Shown: in pieces, positions 8,445 through 13,834 of the stretch
How positions within the stretch are numbered: position 1 is the stretch's first letter
Layout of the letters: every line of letters begins with the position of its first letter
Assembly (NCBI RefSeq): GCF_014287705.1
Contig: NZ_JACOOY010000001.1
Coordinates: 231,602-295,601, forward strand
Length of the DNA stretch: 64,000 nt
Direction of reading: 5' to 3'
Origin: Dorea_D hominis
GTDB lineage: Bacteria; Bacillota; Clostridia; Lachnospirales; Lachnospiraceae
The notes under the pieces: model-generated
The model's input: only the letters and a program-made list of their open reading frames with translations
Database searches by the model: none
What the model was told of the DNA's origin: nothing
Program-made: the position numbers and the translations under genes

Positions 8445-8813
8445 TTATTCTTCTCCTTCCTCCAATATCGGAAAATCATTCAAAAGCTTATCCATCCACT
8501 GCCTTGCATCACTTTCCGTAAATCCGGTAAAATCCTCACCGACTACCAGCGCAAGAAGGACATCTCCCGCGATTGGATTGCCATGCTCCTGTGTGCCGTA
8601 AAAGTAGCTGCCAACTACATTTAACGGTAACCTCTTCCAGAGTCCTTCCTCATCCACCAGCATGATCACCGGTGCCTTATAATACTCGTACATGATCTTT
8701 GTATGTACTGTTTCAAAATGTCCGCCGAGTTCTTTCTGAATGGCTTTATAATCACTCATATTGATGTCGATCATGCGGATTTTATTATCTGTCGTGATTT
8801 TCAGTGTTTTCAT
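8445..8813 (-). CDS. DUF3846-like phage protein
   Basis: A 122-residue protein with a central GGHFETV and a later DEEGLWKRLPLNVVGSYFYG, followed by IAGDVLLALVVGEDFTGFT. This series (acidic patch, L-x-x-N-x-x-A/G, G-x-hydrophobic at end) is that of the DUF3846 family found in phages and plasmids. No biochemical role is established. The stop codon abuts the start of the 42-residue zinc-ribbon gene, so both are likely on the same early transcript. Confidence 0.65.
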   Translation of the reverse strand: MKTLKITTDNKIRMIDINMSDYKAIQKELGGHFETVHTKIMYEYYKAPVIMLVDEEGLWKRLPLNVVGSYFYGTQEHGNPIAGDVLLALVVGEDFTGFTESDARQWMDKLLNDFPILEEGEE

Positions 8814-8896
8814 ATTTGACTAATTTCCTTTCTTCGTTTAAAATACAATTGACTAATTTCTTTTGTGCCGGATTCGGGTTCTTCCCTTTCTGGCAC
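8810..8896 (-). CDS. Possible 28-residue coupled micro-ORF
   Basis: A GTG at 8896 opens a 28-codon frame whose TGA overlaps the ATG of the DUF3846-like gene (ATATGA), a pattern often seen in translationally coupled phage genes. The peptide is highly charged (PEREEPESGTKEISQ, then KRRKEISQI) and comes from DNA containing two copies of the 12-base string TTGACTAATTTC. There is no strong ribosome site, so this could be only a leader or chance frame. Confidence 0.3.
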   Translation of the reverse strand: MPEREEPESGTKEISQLYFKRRKEISQI

Positions 8897-8901
8897 TCTT
8901 T

Positions 8902-9141
8902 TTATATGCTTTTAAAATACTGTGCCTGTCCGGCTTCGACTCTTAATCCGGAAGTTCCGATCTCCAGATTGTACGGACCGGCTGCTGCATCATTGGTATA
9001 TCCAAATACATCACCGTCCAGCACCTGCACCGACACATGCCGGATACCATGCTTCGCAGCCACTCTCCGGATGTCTTTCATCGCCCGGACTACATCTGCA
9101 TCTGTAGCAAATCCAAGCCATTTTTCTTTCATGCTCTGCAC
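8902..9141 (-). CDS. Small hypothetical phage protein
   Basis: A 79-residue protein with GTG start at 9141 behind AAGGTG. It contains WLGFATDADVVRAMKDIRRVAAKHG, an amphipathic helix, then VSVQVLDGDVFGYTND, a short beta hairpin. I do not recognise the family. It is part of the early minus-strand run, with the next gene upstream ending 15 bases away. An ATG at 9132 is an alternative start but is too far from the ribosome site. Confidence 0.5.
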   Translation of the reverse strand: MQSMKEKWLGFATDADVVRAMKDIRRVAAKHGIRHVSVQVLDGDVFGYTNDAAAGPYNLEIGTSGLRVEAGQAQYFKSI

Positions 9142-9156
9142 TTTTTCACCTTCTCT

Positions 9157-9300
9157 TTAATAAAATGTCATAAATATCACCACCCAGAATCCAACTACTG
9201 ACACGCCGATCAGCGCTACCAGGATTCCGAGAATCCAGCAGAATACTTTGTACGCCATCTGCTTTCTTCTTTTGTATCTTTTAATTCCCTGCTCTCTCAT
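9157..9300 (-). CDS. Micro membrane protein (47 aa)
   Basis: The ATG at 9300 overlaps the stop of the next upstream micro-ORF (TGATG), implying reinitiation. The product begins MREQGIKRYKRRKQMAYKVF, a strongly basic head, followed by one hydrophobic helix (WILGILVALIGVSVVGFWVV) and a short tail. The positive-inside rule puts the N-terminus in the cytoplasm. The function is unknown. Small single-helix proteins of this kind are common in phage early regions. Confidence 0.5.
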   Translation of the reverse strand: MREQGIKRYKRRKQMAYKVFCWILGILVALIGVSVVGFWVVIFMTFY

Positions 9301-9413
9301 CAATATCCAATAAAGAGCCAGTGGAGAAACATCAAAACTGCCGCCGCGTAACAGGACAGACAGATCAGCAGTGCACTCTGCGTCGCTTCGCTCATTTTTC
9401 TCTTTCTTCTCAT
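9300..9413 (-). CDS. Micro membrane protein (37 aa)
   Basis: An ATG at 9413 is preceded by AGAAAGGAGATAGAGC, a strong ribosome site, and opens a 37-residue frame: a basic head (MRRKRKMSEATQ) followed by one hydrophobic helix (SALLICLSCYAAAVLMFLHW). Its TGA overlaps the start of the 47-residue membrane protein, so the two are probably translated together and might act as a pair. No family is recognised. Confidence 0.5.
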   Translation of the reverse strand: MRRKRKMSEATQSALLICLSCYAAAVLMFLHWLFIGY

Positions 9414-9443
9414 GCTCTATCTCCTTTCTGATCTTATACAGAT

Positions 9444-9481
9444 CTTGTTTAAAACCTTGTTTGACCTTGTTTAAAGCTTGT
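9444..9481. repeat. Four phased CTTGT repeats between early micro-genes
   Basis: CTTGT occurs at 9444, 9456, 9466 and 9477 (three as CTTGTTT), spaced 12, 10 and 11 bases, about one helical turn each. CTTGT is also the half-site of the repressor operator ACAAG-N3-CTTGT at 11.2 kb. The array sits in the 82-base gap between a 51-residue gene and the 37-residue membrane gene. It might bind the phage regulator on one DNA face or be an iteron-like replication site; neither is shown. Confidence 0.4.
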
Positions 9482-9495
9482 CTTACTTTAACCGC

Positions 9496-9651
9496 CTAAG
9501 CGGTTTTCTCTTTTAAGTCCTTTAATTTTCCAACGATGAAATCCGAAAAGCTCCGGACAATCCGGTTCACCTCTTCCGGTGTCTTATCCCGGTATGCATC
9601 ATCGGAGATATGGCAGGTGCAGCCATTGTTGTTCATTGTTTCTACAATCAT
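9496..9651 (-). CDS. Small hypothetical phage protein (51 aa)
   Basis: An ATG at 9651 is preceded by AGGAGGG 7 bases upstream and opens a 51-residue frame beginning MIVETMNNNGCTCHISDDAY and continuing with TPEEVNRIVRSFSDFIVGKL. A CTCH cluster near residue 11 could bind metal. It is the first small gene downstream of the plus-strand membrane-protein cassette and belongs to the minus-strand early transcript. No family is recognised. Confidence 0.5.
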   Translation of the reverse strand: MIVETMNNNGCTCHISDDAYRDKTPEEVNRIVRSFSDFIVGKLKDLKEKTA

Positions 9652-9695
9652 CTTCCTGCCCTCCTGTGTTCTTATTTCATGTTATGTGGTACAGT

Positions 9696-9724
9696 TTGTA
9701 CTTGTTGCGGTTCTCTGGTATAAT
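9696..9724 (+). promoter_or_regulatory. Sigma-A-type promoter for the plus-strand membrane protein
   Basis: TTGTAC at 9696-9701 and TATAAT at 9719-9724, separated by exactly 17 bases, lie about 30 bases before the ATG at 9756. The promoter faces opposite to the early phage transcript, which suggests that this gene is expressed on its own in the lysogen. Confidence 0.7.
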
Positions 9725-9755
9725 TTTCCTATCAAATGATGAAAGGAATATTGAA

Positions 9756-10112
9756 ATGAACGAAGACTTCTCCAACATAAATCTTTACCGAAAGGAACGA
9801 TTCAAACTATTTTGTATGCGTTTCAGAAAATGCGTTTCCGGCAAATTTCTAGGTGAATCCTTATACGGATTATCTCGAATTAAATTTATCCAAGCTGTTT
9901 ATGAATTTGAAGATGCTGTTGCTACGCAGCATCCAAAGGAAACGTTTTACCAACTTACGGATAGATATTTTCGCTATTGTGTATATCGACGAAATAAATT
10001 TTATGATGGTAAAATATGGCCTTTTATCATTTCAATAGCCACTTCGGTTATTACTGCTATCGTTACGTCATACATCACTTCAAATATAGCAGTGCAATCA
10101 ATATTGCATTAA
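9756..10112 (+). CDS. Plus-strand prophage membrane protein, possible moron
   Basis: The ATG at 9756 follows AAAGGA 9 bases upstream and a strong promoter. The 118-residue product has an N-terminal charged helical part (MNEDFSNINLYRKERFKLF), a middle section with HPKETFYQLTDRYFRY, and one C-terminal hydrophobic segment (IWPFIISIATSVITAIVTSY). It is predicted to be tail-anchored in the membrane with its bulk in the cytoplasm. It runs against the early operon and overlaps the 3-prime end of the convergent 56-residue gene by 38 bases. It may be a lysogen-expressed accessory gene such as a superinfection exclusion protein; that is inference only. Confidence 0.6.
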   Translation: MNEDFSNINLYRKERFKLFCMRFRKCVSGKFLGESLYGLSRIKFIQAVYEFEDAVATQHPKETFYQLTDRYFRYCVYRRNKFYDGKIWPFIISIATSVITAIVTSYITSNIAVQSILH

Positions 10113-10245
10113 CTGCTAAAAGTACTCCAATGATACTTCTGTAAATCTGCCGCCTACGGTATATCATTTTGAAGAATTTCTCTTCTTCCACCGATATGCC
10201 GTAGAAGTCGAAAAAACCGTCACGTTTTTTCTCCTCATTCTCCAT
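10075..10245 (-). CDS. Small membrane protein (56 aa)
   Basis: The ATG at 10245 has AGGAG 8 bases upstream. The 56-residue product starts MENEEKKRDGFFDFYGISVE, continues with a basic stretch (YRRRQIYRS), and ends in one hydrophobic helix (IIGVLLAVNAILIALLYLK). It belongs to the minus-strand early group and overlaps the end of the plus-strand membrane protein gene by 38 bases. Function unknown. Confidence 0.5.
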   Translation of the reverse strand: MENEEKKRDGFFDFYGISVEEEKFFKMIYRRRQIYRSIIGVLLAVNAILIALLYLK

Positions 10246-10398
10246 CTGCTCATCTCCTTTCTTCTGAACCTGTTTCATCTGTTGCGAATAAGTAATCTAA
10301 TGATTTGTCTGGAAATTTTTCTTTCATATTTTTCTACCTTATTTTTCAACATTTTGTGTAAGAACGAATGTTTTTATACATTATATAGTATTTTAATA

Positions 10399-10427
10399 TT
10401 GACTCATCGCTATATTAGTAGTAATCT
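10399..10427 (+). promoter_or_regulatory. Promoter for the Cas2/VapD-like gene
   Basis: TTGACT at 10399-10404 and TAATCT at 10422-10427 with a 17-base spacer, about 45 bases before the ATG at 10473. Its direction is opposite to the early operon, so the gene has its own expression unit. Confidence 0.6.
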
Positions 10428-10472
10428 TGTATTAGAAGCTTCAAAAATCTAATAGAAAGGAATTGTTCCAAT

Positions 10473-10739
10473 ATGTCAAAATCAAAAATTGTAACCTATG
10501 ACTTGTGCAACTCTGGCAAAAATTACGATGAGCTATACACCTATTTAAAACAATATCCGTGGGCTCATATTACAGAATCCACTTGGTTTATCTCCACCGA
10601 AAAAACTTGCGTTACTATTCGCAACGAAATTAATCAAATTATTGATAATGATGATAGAGTTTTTGTTGGTGAATTAACTGGTGTAGCCGCTTGGCGGAAT
10701 ACTCAATGCAGTTCTGAATTTCTTAAAGAACATCTTTAA
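10473..10739 (+). CDS. Small Cas2/VapD-like ferredoxin-fold protein
   Basis: An 88-residue protein starting MSKSKIVTYDLCNSGKNYDE, then PWAHITESTWFIS and DDRVFVGELTG, ending AAWRNTQCSSEFLKEHL. The order beta-YDL-helix, beta with W at E-S-T-W-F, helix, beta (VFVGEL) looks like the small ferredoxin-like fold shared by Cas2 and VapD proteins. Relatives that I recall in Firmicutes are annotated as hypothetical or SinR-like. There are no CRISPR repeats or cas genes here, so it is not a CRISPR adaptation gene. It stands alone with its own promoter and terminator, facing the early operon. It could be a solitary toxin-like nuclease or regulator. Confidence 0.6.
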   Translation: MSKSKIVTYDLCNSGKNYDELYTYLKQYPWAHITESTWFISTEKTCVTIRNEINQIIDNDDRVFVGELTGVAAWRNTQCSSEFLKEHL

Positions 10740-10742
10740 TGC

Positions 10743-10895
10743 CTAGCTTTGAGAGTTGTTATATACAGCTCTCTTTTTTATTGTTATTTCTTCAACAGAT
10801 TCATCAATATACTTAACTACCTCGCGTTTTAATTTATCAACACTACAAAATTCTTCCTTGCTTCCTTGCGCCTCTTCGTCTACTATCAGAATCAC
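10743..10895 (-). CDS. Small hypothetical protein downstream of Cro (50 aa)
   Basis: A GTG at 10895, five bases after the TGA of the Cro-like gene and preceded by AAAGGAGAG, opens a 50-codon frame. The product is acidic and helical: ILIVDEEAQGSKEEFC, then KLKREVVKYIDESVEEI, then a basic tail. It is the second gene of the early transcript. Its last codons overlap the terminator of the plus-strand Cas2-like gene. No family is recognised. Confidence 0.45.
   Translation of the reverse strand: MILIVDEEAQGSKEEFCSVDKLKREVVKYIDESVEEITIKKRAVYNNSQS
10751..10779 (+). terminator. Terminator of the Cas2/VapD-like gene
   Basis: GAGAG at 10751 pairs with CTCTC at 10769-10773, with an inner TGT/ACA extension, and is followed by six T residues at 10774-10779. 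It lies 12 bases after the stop codon of the plus-strand gene. Confidence 0.6.
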
Positions 10896-10900
10896 TTCTA

Positions 10901-11140
10901 TCACTCTCCTTTCTCAATTCCAAAAAGATAATTTGCATCAATTCCAAACTCTCTTATAACTTTTAATATCGAACTTATATCCGCCGCACGCATGATTCTT
11001 CTGCCATTTAACATGTCGTTTAGCTCTTGCGCTGTGTAACCCGCTCGATTTGCAATCGACGTTTGTTTAAGTCCTTTTTCAGTTATAGCTTCTTTTAATC
11101 TAATTGCGACTATACTGTTTGATGATGTTATATCAAGCAA
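10901..11140 (-). CDS. Cro-like helix-turn-helix repressor
   Basis: An XRE-type DNA-binding protein of about 79 residues, with KEAITEKGLKQTSIANRAGYTAQELNDMLNGRR forming the helix-turn-helix (Q-x-S-I-A ... E-L-N-x-x-L-N-G-R), then a C-terminal dimerisation part ending YLFGIEKGE. It is the first gene of the minus-strand early operon and faces the repressor gene across the operator region, so it fits the Cro role. I choose the TTG at 11140, since AAGGAGGTG lies just upstream. The frame extends to a TTG at 11158 on the wrong side of that site. Confidence 0.75.
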   Translation of the reverse strand: MLDITSSNSIVAIRLKEAITEKGLKQTSIANRAGYTAQELNDMLNGRRIMRAADISSILKVIREFGIDANYLFGIEKGE

Positions 11141-11162
11141 CTTATCCACCTCCTTCAAATAA

Positions 11163-11235
11163 ACAAGTTTCTTGTTGTTTTAAATATTATTACAAGTTTC
11201 TTGTTTTGTCAATACCTTTTTAACAATTTTCTTGT
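11163..11235. promoter_or_regulatory. Three-operator lysogeny switch
   Basis: Two identical 13-base palindromes ACAAGTTTCTTGT lie at 11163-11175 and 11192-11204, and a near copy ACAATTTTCTTGT at 11223-11235. Spacings are 29 and 31 bases. The first lies at the start region of the leftward transcript, the second inside the leftward promoter spacer, and the third just upstream of the rightward -35 box. This is the arrangement expected for competing CI-like and Cro-like repressors. Confidence 0.8.
11184..11212 (-). promoter_or_regulatory. Early (lytic) leftward promoter
   Basis: On the minus strand, TTGACA at 11212-11207 and TAATAT at 11189-11184 with a 17-base spacer. The middle operator (11192-11204) lies in the spacer, so repressor binding would block polymerase. 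It drives the Cro-like gene and the small-gene/recombination/replication operon. Confidence 0.8.
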
Positions 11236-11244
11236 TATTCAATA

Positions 11245-11273
11245 TTGACACAGCAAGATTTATGAAATACAAT
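11245..11273 (+). promoter_or_regulatory. Repressor (lysogeny) rightward promoter
   Basis: TTGACA at 11245-11250 and TACAAT at 11268-11273 with a 17-base spacer, 34 bases before the repressor ATG. The third operator ends 9 bases upstream of the -35 box, a place where bound repressor could activate or weakly repress its own gene. Confidence 0.8.
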
Positions 11274-11307
11274 ACCTATATAAAATAAATGAAATGAGGC
11301 GAAATAA

Positions 11308-11781
11308 ATGAGTGTTGGTAGCAGAATAAGAGAATTGCGAGAAAGTAAAGATATTTCCCGAAGCGAATTAGCAGAAGCCATAGGTGTAACCGTCGGTGCC
11401 GTTTCAAATTACGAAAACGAAGTCAGTTCTCCCAAAGAACCTATTTTATTTAAAATAATGAAAGCTCTTAAATGTGACGCTAATTACCTTTTTCAAGATT
11501 CTATCAACTTTCCTAATATGGATCTCACCGTTTCGGTTGCTGAGCGTGATCTAATAAAAAAATACAGAGATCTTGATTCATTTGGGCAAGAAACCGTTTC
11601 TTATATTTTAAACAGAGAATCTGAACGTGTTAAAAATATTCAAAAAATCTTATGTCGTTCATTTTCAACAAACGAGCCATCCTATTTGATGACAGATGCA
11701 GCGCAACCGCGTACAGATATTTCAGTTCCCGAAGATGAAGATACGTCTGATGACGATATCATGAGTGCTGAAGATTTCTAA
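11308..11781 (+). CDS. CI-like XRE phage repressor
   Basis: A 157-residue protein starting MSVGSRIRELRESKDISRSE. The first 65 residues form an XRE helix-turn-helix (SRSELAEAIGVTVGAVSNYENE). A C-terminal region follows with SVAERDLIKKYRDLDSFGQETV and an acidic end (PEDEDTSDDD). It lacks the LexA-like S24 peptidase domain, so induction probably depends on the ImmA-like protease encoded next, as in ICEBs1 and phi105. It lies divergent to the Cro-like gene across the three operators and is probably the main repressor of the early promoter. Confidence 0.85.
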   Translation: MSVGSRIRELRESKDISRSELAEAIGVTVGAVSNYENEVSSPKEPILFKIMKALKCDANYLFQDSINFPNMDLTVSVAERDLIKKYRDLDSFGQETVSYILNRESERVKNIQKILCRSFSTNEPSYLMTDAAQPRTDISVPEDEDTSDDDIMSAEDF

Positions 11782-11830
11782 GTCCTTTTTATTGAACAGG
11801 TGAGTTATTATAATTATCTTGGAGGTGTTT

Positions 11831-12295
11831 ATGATGAATGCTTATGAAGCACTTTTGGATGAAGCCTGCGATATGGGACTTACAGTAAAAGAAAAACCAT
11901 TAAAGTATAACAACGGTCGGATCAAAGGAAACCGGATTGCAATCCGACAGGATATCGATACAACAACCGAAAAAGCCTGCGTCCTTGCCGAAGAGCTTGG
12001 TCACCACTACACTTCGGTTGGAAACATCATTGATATGGATAGCTCTTCCAATCGGAAGCAAGAACGACAGGCAAGATTATGGGCATATAACAAACAGATC
12101 GGACTCAAAGGTCTGGTCAGAGCATACGAACATGGTTGTACTGCCAGCCATGAGATTGCAGAATATCTGGATGTCACAGAAGAAGCTCTGCAAGAATGCA
12201 TTGAATTTTATCGGGATAAATACGGGGAATACAAGACAGTTGAACATTACATCATATTTTTTATTCCGCATCTGGCAGTGTTGAAGAAGATATGA
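11831..12295 (+). CDS. ImmA/IrrE-family metalloprotease
   Basis: A protein of about 154 residues, starting MMNAYEALLDEACDMGL behind GGAGG. It carries the family core KGNRIAIRQD ... KACVLAEELGHHYTSVGN, where E-L-G-H-H is the variant H/E zinc motif, and later QERQARLWAYNKQI. ImmA cleaves the partner repressor after DNA damage and so starts induction. The gene directly follows the repressor, the normal arrangement. The ATG at 11834 is an equally good start. The frame upstream to a TTG at 11819 overlaps the ribosome site. Confidence 0.85.
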   Translation: MMNAYEALLDEACDMGLTVKEKPLKYNNGRIKGNRIAIRQDIDTTTEKACVLAEELGHHYTSVGNIIDMDSSSNRKQERQARLWAYNKQIGLKGLVRAYEHGCTASHEIAEYLDVTEEALQECIEFYRDKYGEYKTVEHYIIFFIPHLAVLKKI

Positions 12296-12331
12296 TTGCC
12301 TAGAGCGATTATATAGAAGGAGTGAAAACAT

Positions 12332-12796
12332 ATGAAAAAGAAAATTTTAGCAATCAGTTTAGCAACCTTAATGGCAGTGTCTCTGTCAGCTTGTAGCAGT
12401 AGTGATTCTGGATCATCGGATAAATCCGCTCAAAAAACTACTGAAAAGTCTACTGAAAAGACTACTGAAACTAAGAAAGAGACAAAGAAAACCTACGAAA
12501 GTATCTTAACCGACTACACAAAGAAAATTAAAAAAGCTACACCTGGTCTAATCAAGGAATACAAGAAGGATTCAAAAGGTGTAACAGATATGAACAAACT
12601 CGCAAAAATTTGCAATGCAAAAGTAGAAAAATTAGCAAAGATTACAAACGATGGAGTTGAGGAAATGGCTAAAGTCATGCAGGAAAATGGAGATAAATAT
12701 GAAATTTACGAATCCTGGGCTGGTAAGTTACAGGATGTATATACAGACTACGCCGGAAAAATCCAAGATGCTTACATGGATTCTGCTACAAAATAA
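12332..12796 (+). CDS. Prophage-encoded lipoprotein
   Basis: A 154-residue protein with a classic lipoprotein signal: MKKKILAISLATLMAVSL followed by the lipobox LSAC, cysteine at about residue 21. A serine/threonine/lysine-rich linker full of TTEKSTEK repeats leads to a helical C-terminal domain of about 100 residues with YESILTDYTKKIKKATPGLIKEY. It is predicted to be anchored on the outer face of the membrane. It is part of the lysogeny (plus-strand) set and may modify the lysogen surface or block superinfection. That is inference; no family is recognised. Confidence 0.65.
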   Translation: MKKKILAISLATLMAVSLSACSSSDSGSSDKSAQKTTEKSTEKTTETKKETKKTYESILTDYTKKIKKATPGLIKEYKKDSKGVTDMNKLAKICNAKVEKLAKITNDGVEEMAKVMQENGDKYEIYESWAGKLQDVYTDYAGKIQDAYMDSATK

Positions 12797-12819
12797 TCCT
12801 TAACTGAAATTCAATGCTT

Positions 12820-12954
12820 AGGTCTGACTCGTATACTTGACACATTCTTTTGTGCGGTATAATATATTTTATACAAAGCGTCATGCACGCACAAAATCAT
12901 GATCTTGCCTATATGGCATCAAGAGTCAGACCTCGTAGAAATACGAGGTCTTTT
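12820..12954 (+). ncRNA. Terminator/antiterminator leader or small RNA before the Uma2 gene
   Basis: A promoter (TTGACA at 12837-12842; TAATAT at 12860-12865, spacer 17) is followed by a perfect 9-bp hairpin: GACCTCGTA 12929-12937, loop GAAA, TACGAGGTC 12942-12950, then TTTT. Upstream of the promoter, AGGTCTGACTC (12820-12830) is the exact complement of GAGTCAGACCT (12923-12933), which overlaps the 5-prime arm of the hairpin. A transcript arriving from the lipoprotein gene could therefore form the long pairing and prevent the terminator. One starting at the local promoter could not, and would end as an RNA of about 85 nt. Confidence 0.5.
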
Positions 12955-12991
12955 ACGTTACCAGATATGATTCCAAGAAAGGAGCGATCTT

Positions 12992-13537
12992 ATGCCATTA
13001 TCAAAATCAAACACATACACAATTGAAGATATCTACGCTCTTCCGGAAGGAAAAAGGGCGGAACTGATTGATGGACAGATCTATGATATGGCACCGCCGA
13101 GTTATCAGCATCAGCGACTCGTGATGAAGCTTTCCGCCACATTGAGAAACTATATTAAATCAAAAGGTGGATCATGCGAGGTCTTCCCTGCTCCGTTTGC
13201 GGTATTTATCAAAAAGGATGATACGAATTATGTAGAGCCGGATATCAGCGTAATTTGCGATAAAAACAAAATCTCTAACCGCGGATGCGAAGGGGCACCG
13301 GATTTTGTAATCGAAATTGTATCTCCGAGCAGCCGCAAGATGGACTACTCGTTAAAAAATGCATTATACTCAGACGCTGATGTCCGCGAATACTGGATTG
13401 TTGATCCAGCCAGAGAACGCACTACTGTATACCGATACGAAGAAGATGTTGCACCGATTATCATTCCTTTTGATAATTATGTAAAAGTCGGAATCTATGG
13501 CGATCTTAAAATCTGTATTGCGGATCTGCTGAAATAA
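12992..13537 (+). CDS. Uma2-family PD-(D/E)XK nuclease
   Basis: A 181-residue protein with the Uma2 layout: YTIEDIYALPEGKRAELIDGQIY at the N-terminus, PPSYQHQRLVMKLSATL, then VEPDISVICD with the catalytic aspartate and PDFVIEIVSPSS with the following acidic/lysine core, and VREYWIVDP near the end. The family has the PD-(D/E)XK nuclease fold, but its biological role is poorly known. It is unusual in a lysogeny module, and its expression may be controlled by the leader directly upstream. Confidence 0.8.
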   Translation: MPLSKSNTYTIEDIYALPEGKRAELIDGQIYDMAPPSYQHQRLVMKLSATLRNYIKSKGGSCEVFPAPFAVFIKKDDTNYVEPDISVICDKNKISNRGCEGAPDFVIEIVSPSSRKMDYSLKNALYSDADVREYWIVDPARERTTVYRYEEDVAPIIIPFDNYVKVGIYGDLKICIADLLK

Positions 13538-13834
13538 AAAAATCGCCTCCACACAGTGAAAGCGATTAATGACAGCTAGTTCAGAATATCATAAAAAATA
13601 ATACATTGCAAAGGGAAAATGCATTTTTTATGTTTTTTTATTATAAAAATGTTGATTTTTTTCTACTTTGGGCATATTATAATTGTACATCACAATATGT
13701 GATGCTTAATTGAATTTTTGCGAAATGCGAAAACACAGTAACATGTATAAGTTACGTTAAACGCGTCCCAGGTAGTAAGTCCCCAATATACGGGTAAGGC
13801 TGAAACCTGGGATTTTTCAATATAAGGAGGAAAT
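13538..13834 (+). promoter_or_regulatory. Structured leader with attenuator-like terminator before the NYN gene
   Basis: The 297-base gap holds a series of inverted repeats: AATCGC/GCGATT right after the Uma2 gene; CATCAC 13688-13693 with GTGATG 13699-13704; GTAAC 13739 with GTTAC ending 13754; and CCCAGGT 13767-13773 with ACCTGGG 13805-13811, followed by TTTTT at 13813-13817. The last stem encloses a CCC/GGG pair. It is a likely intrinsic terminator ending only 7 bases before the AAGGAGG ribosome site. This is the layout of a riboswitch, attenuator or regulatory RNA. No known class is recognised. Confidence 0.5.

Noticed and set aside
10473..10739. Cas2-like gene taken as part of a CRISPR-Cas system
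   Set aside because: No cas1, effector or repeat array in the window; the gene lies in a prophage early region and has its own promoter and terminator.
13538..13570. AATCGC/GCGATT hairpin as a terminator of the Uma2 gene
   Set aside because: Short stem and no T run after it; kept only as part of the leader description.
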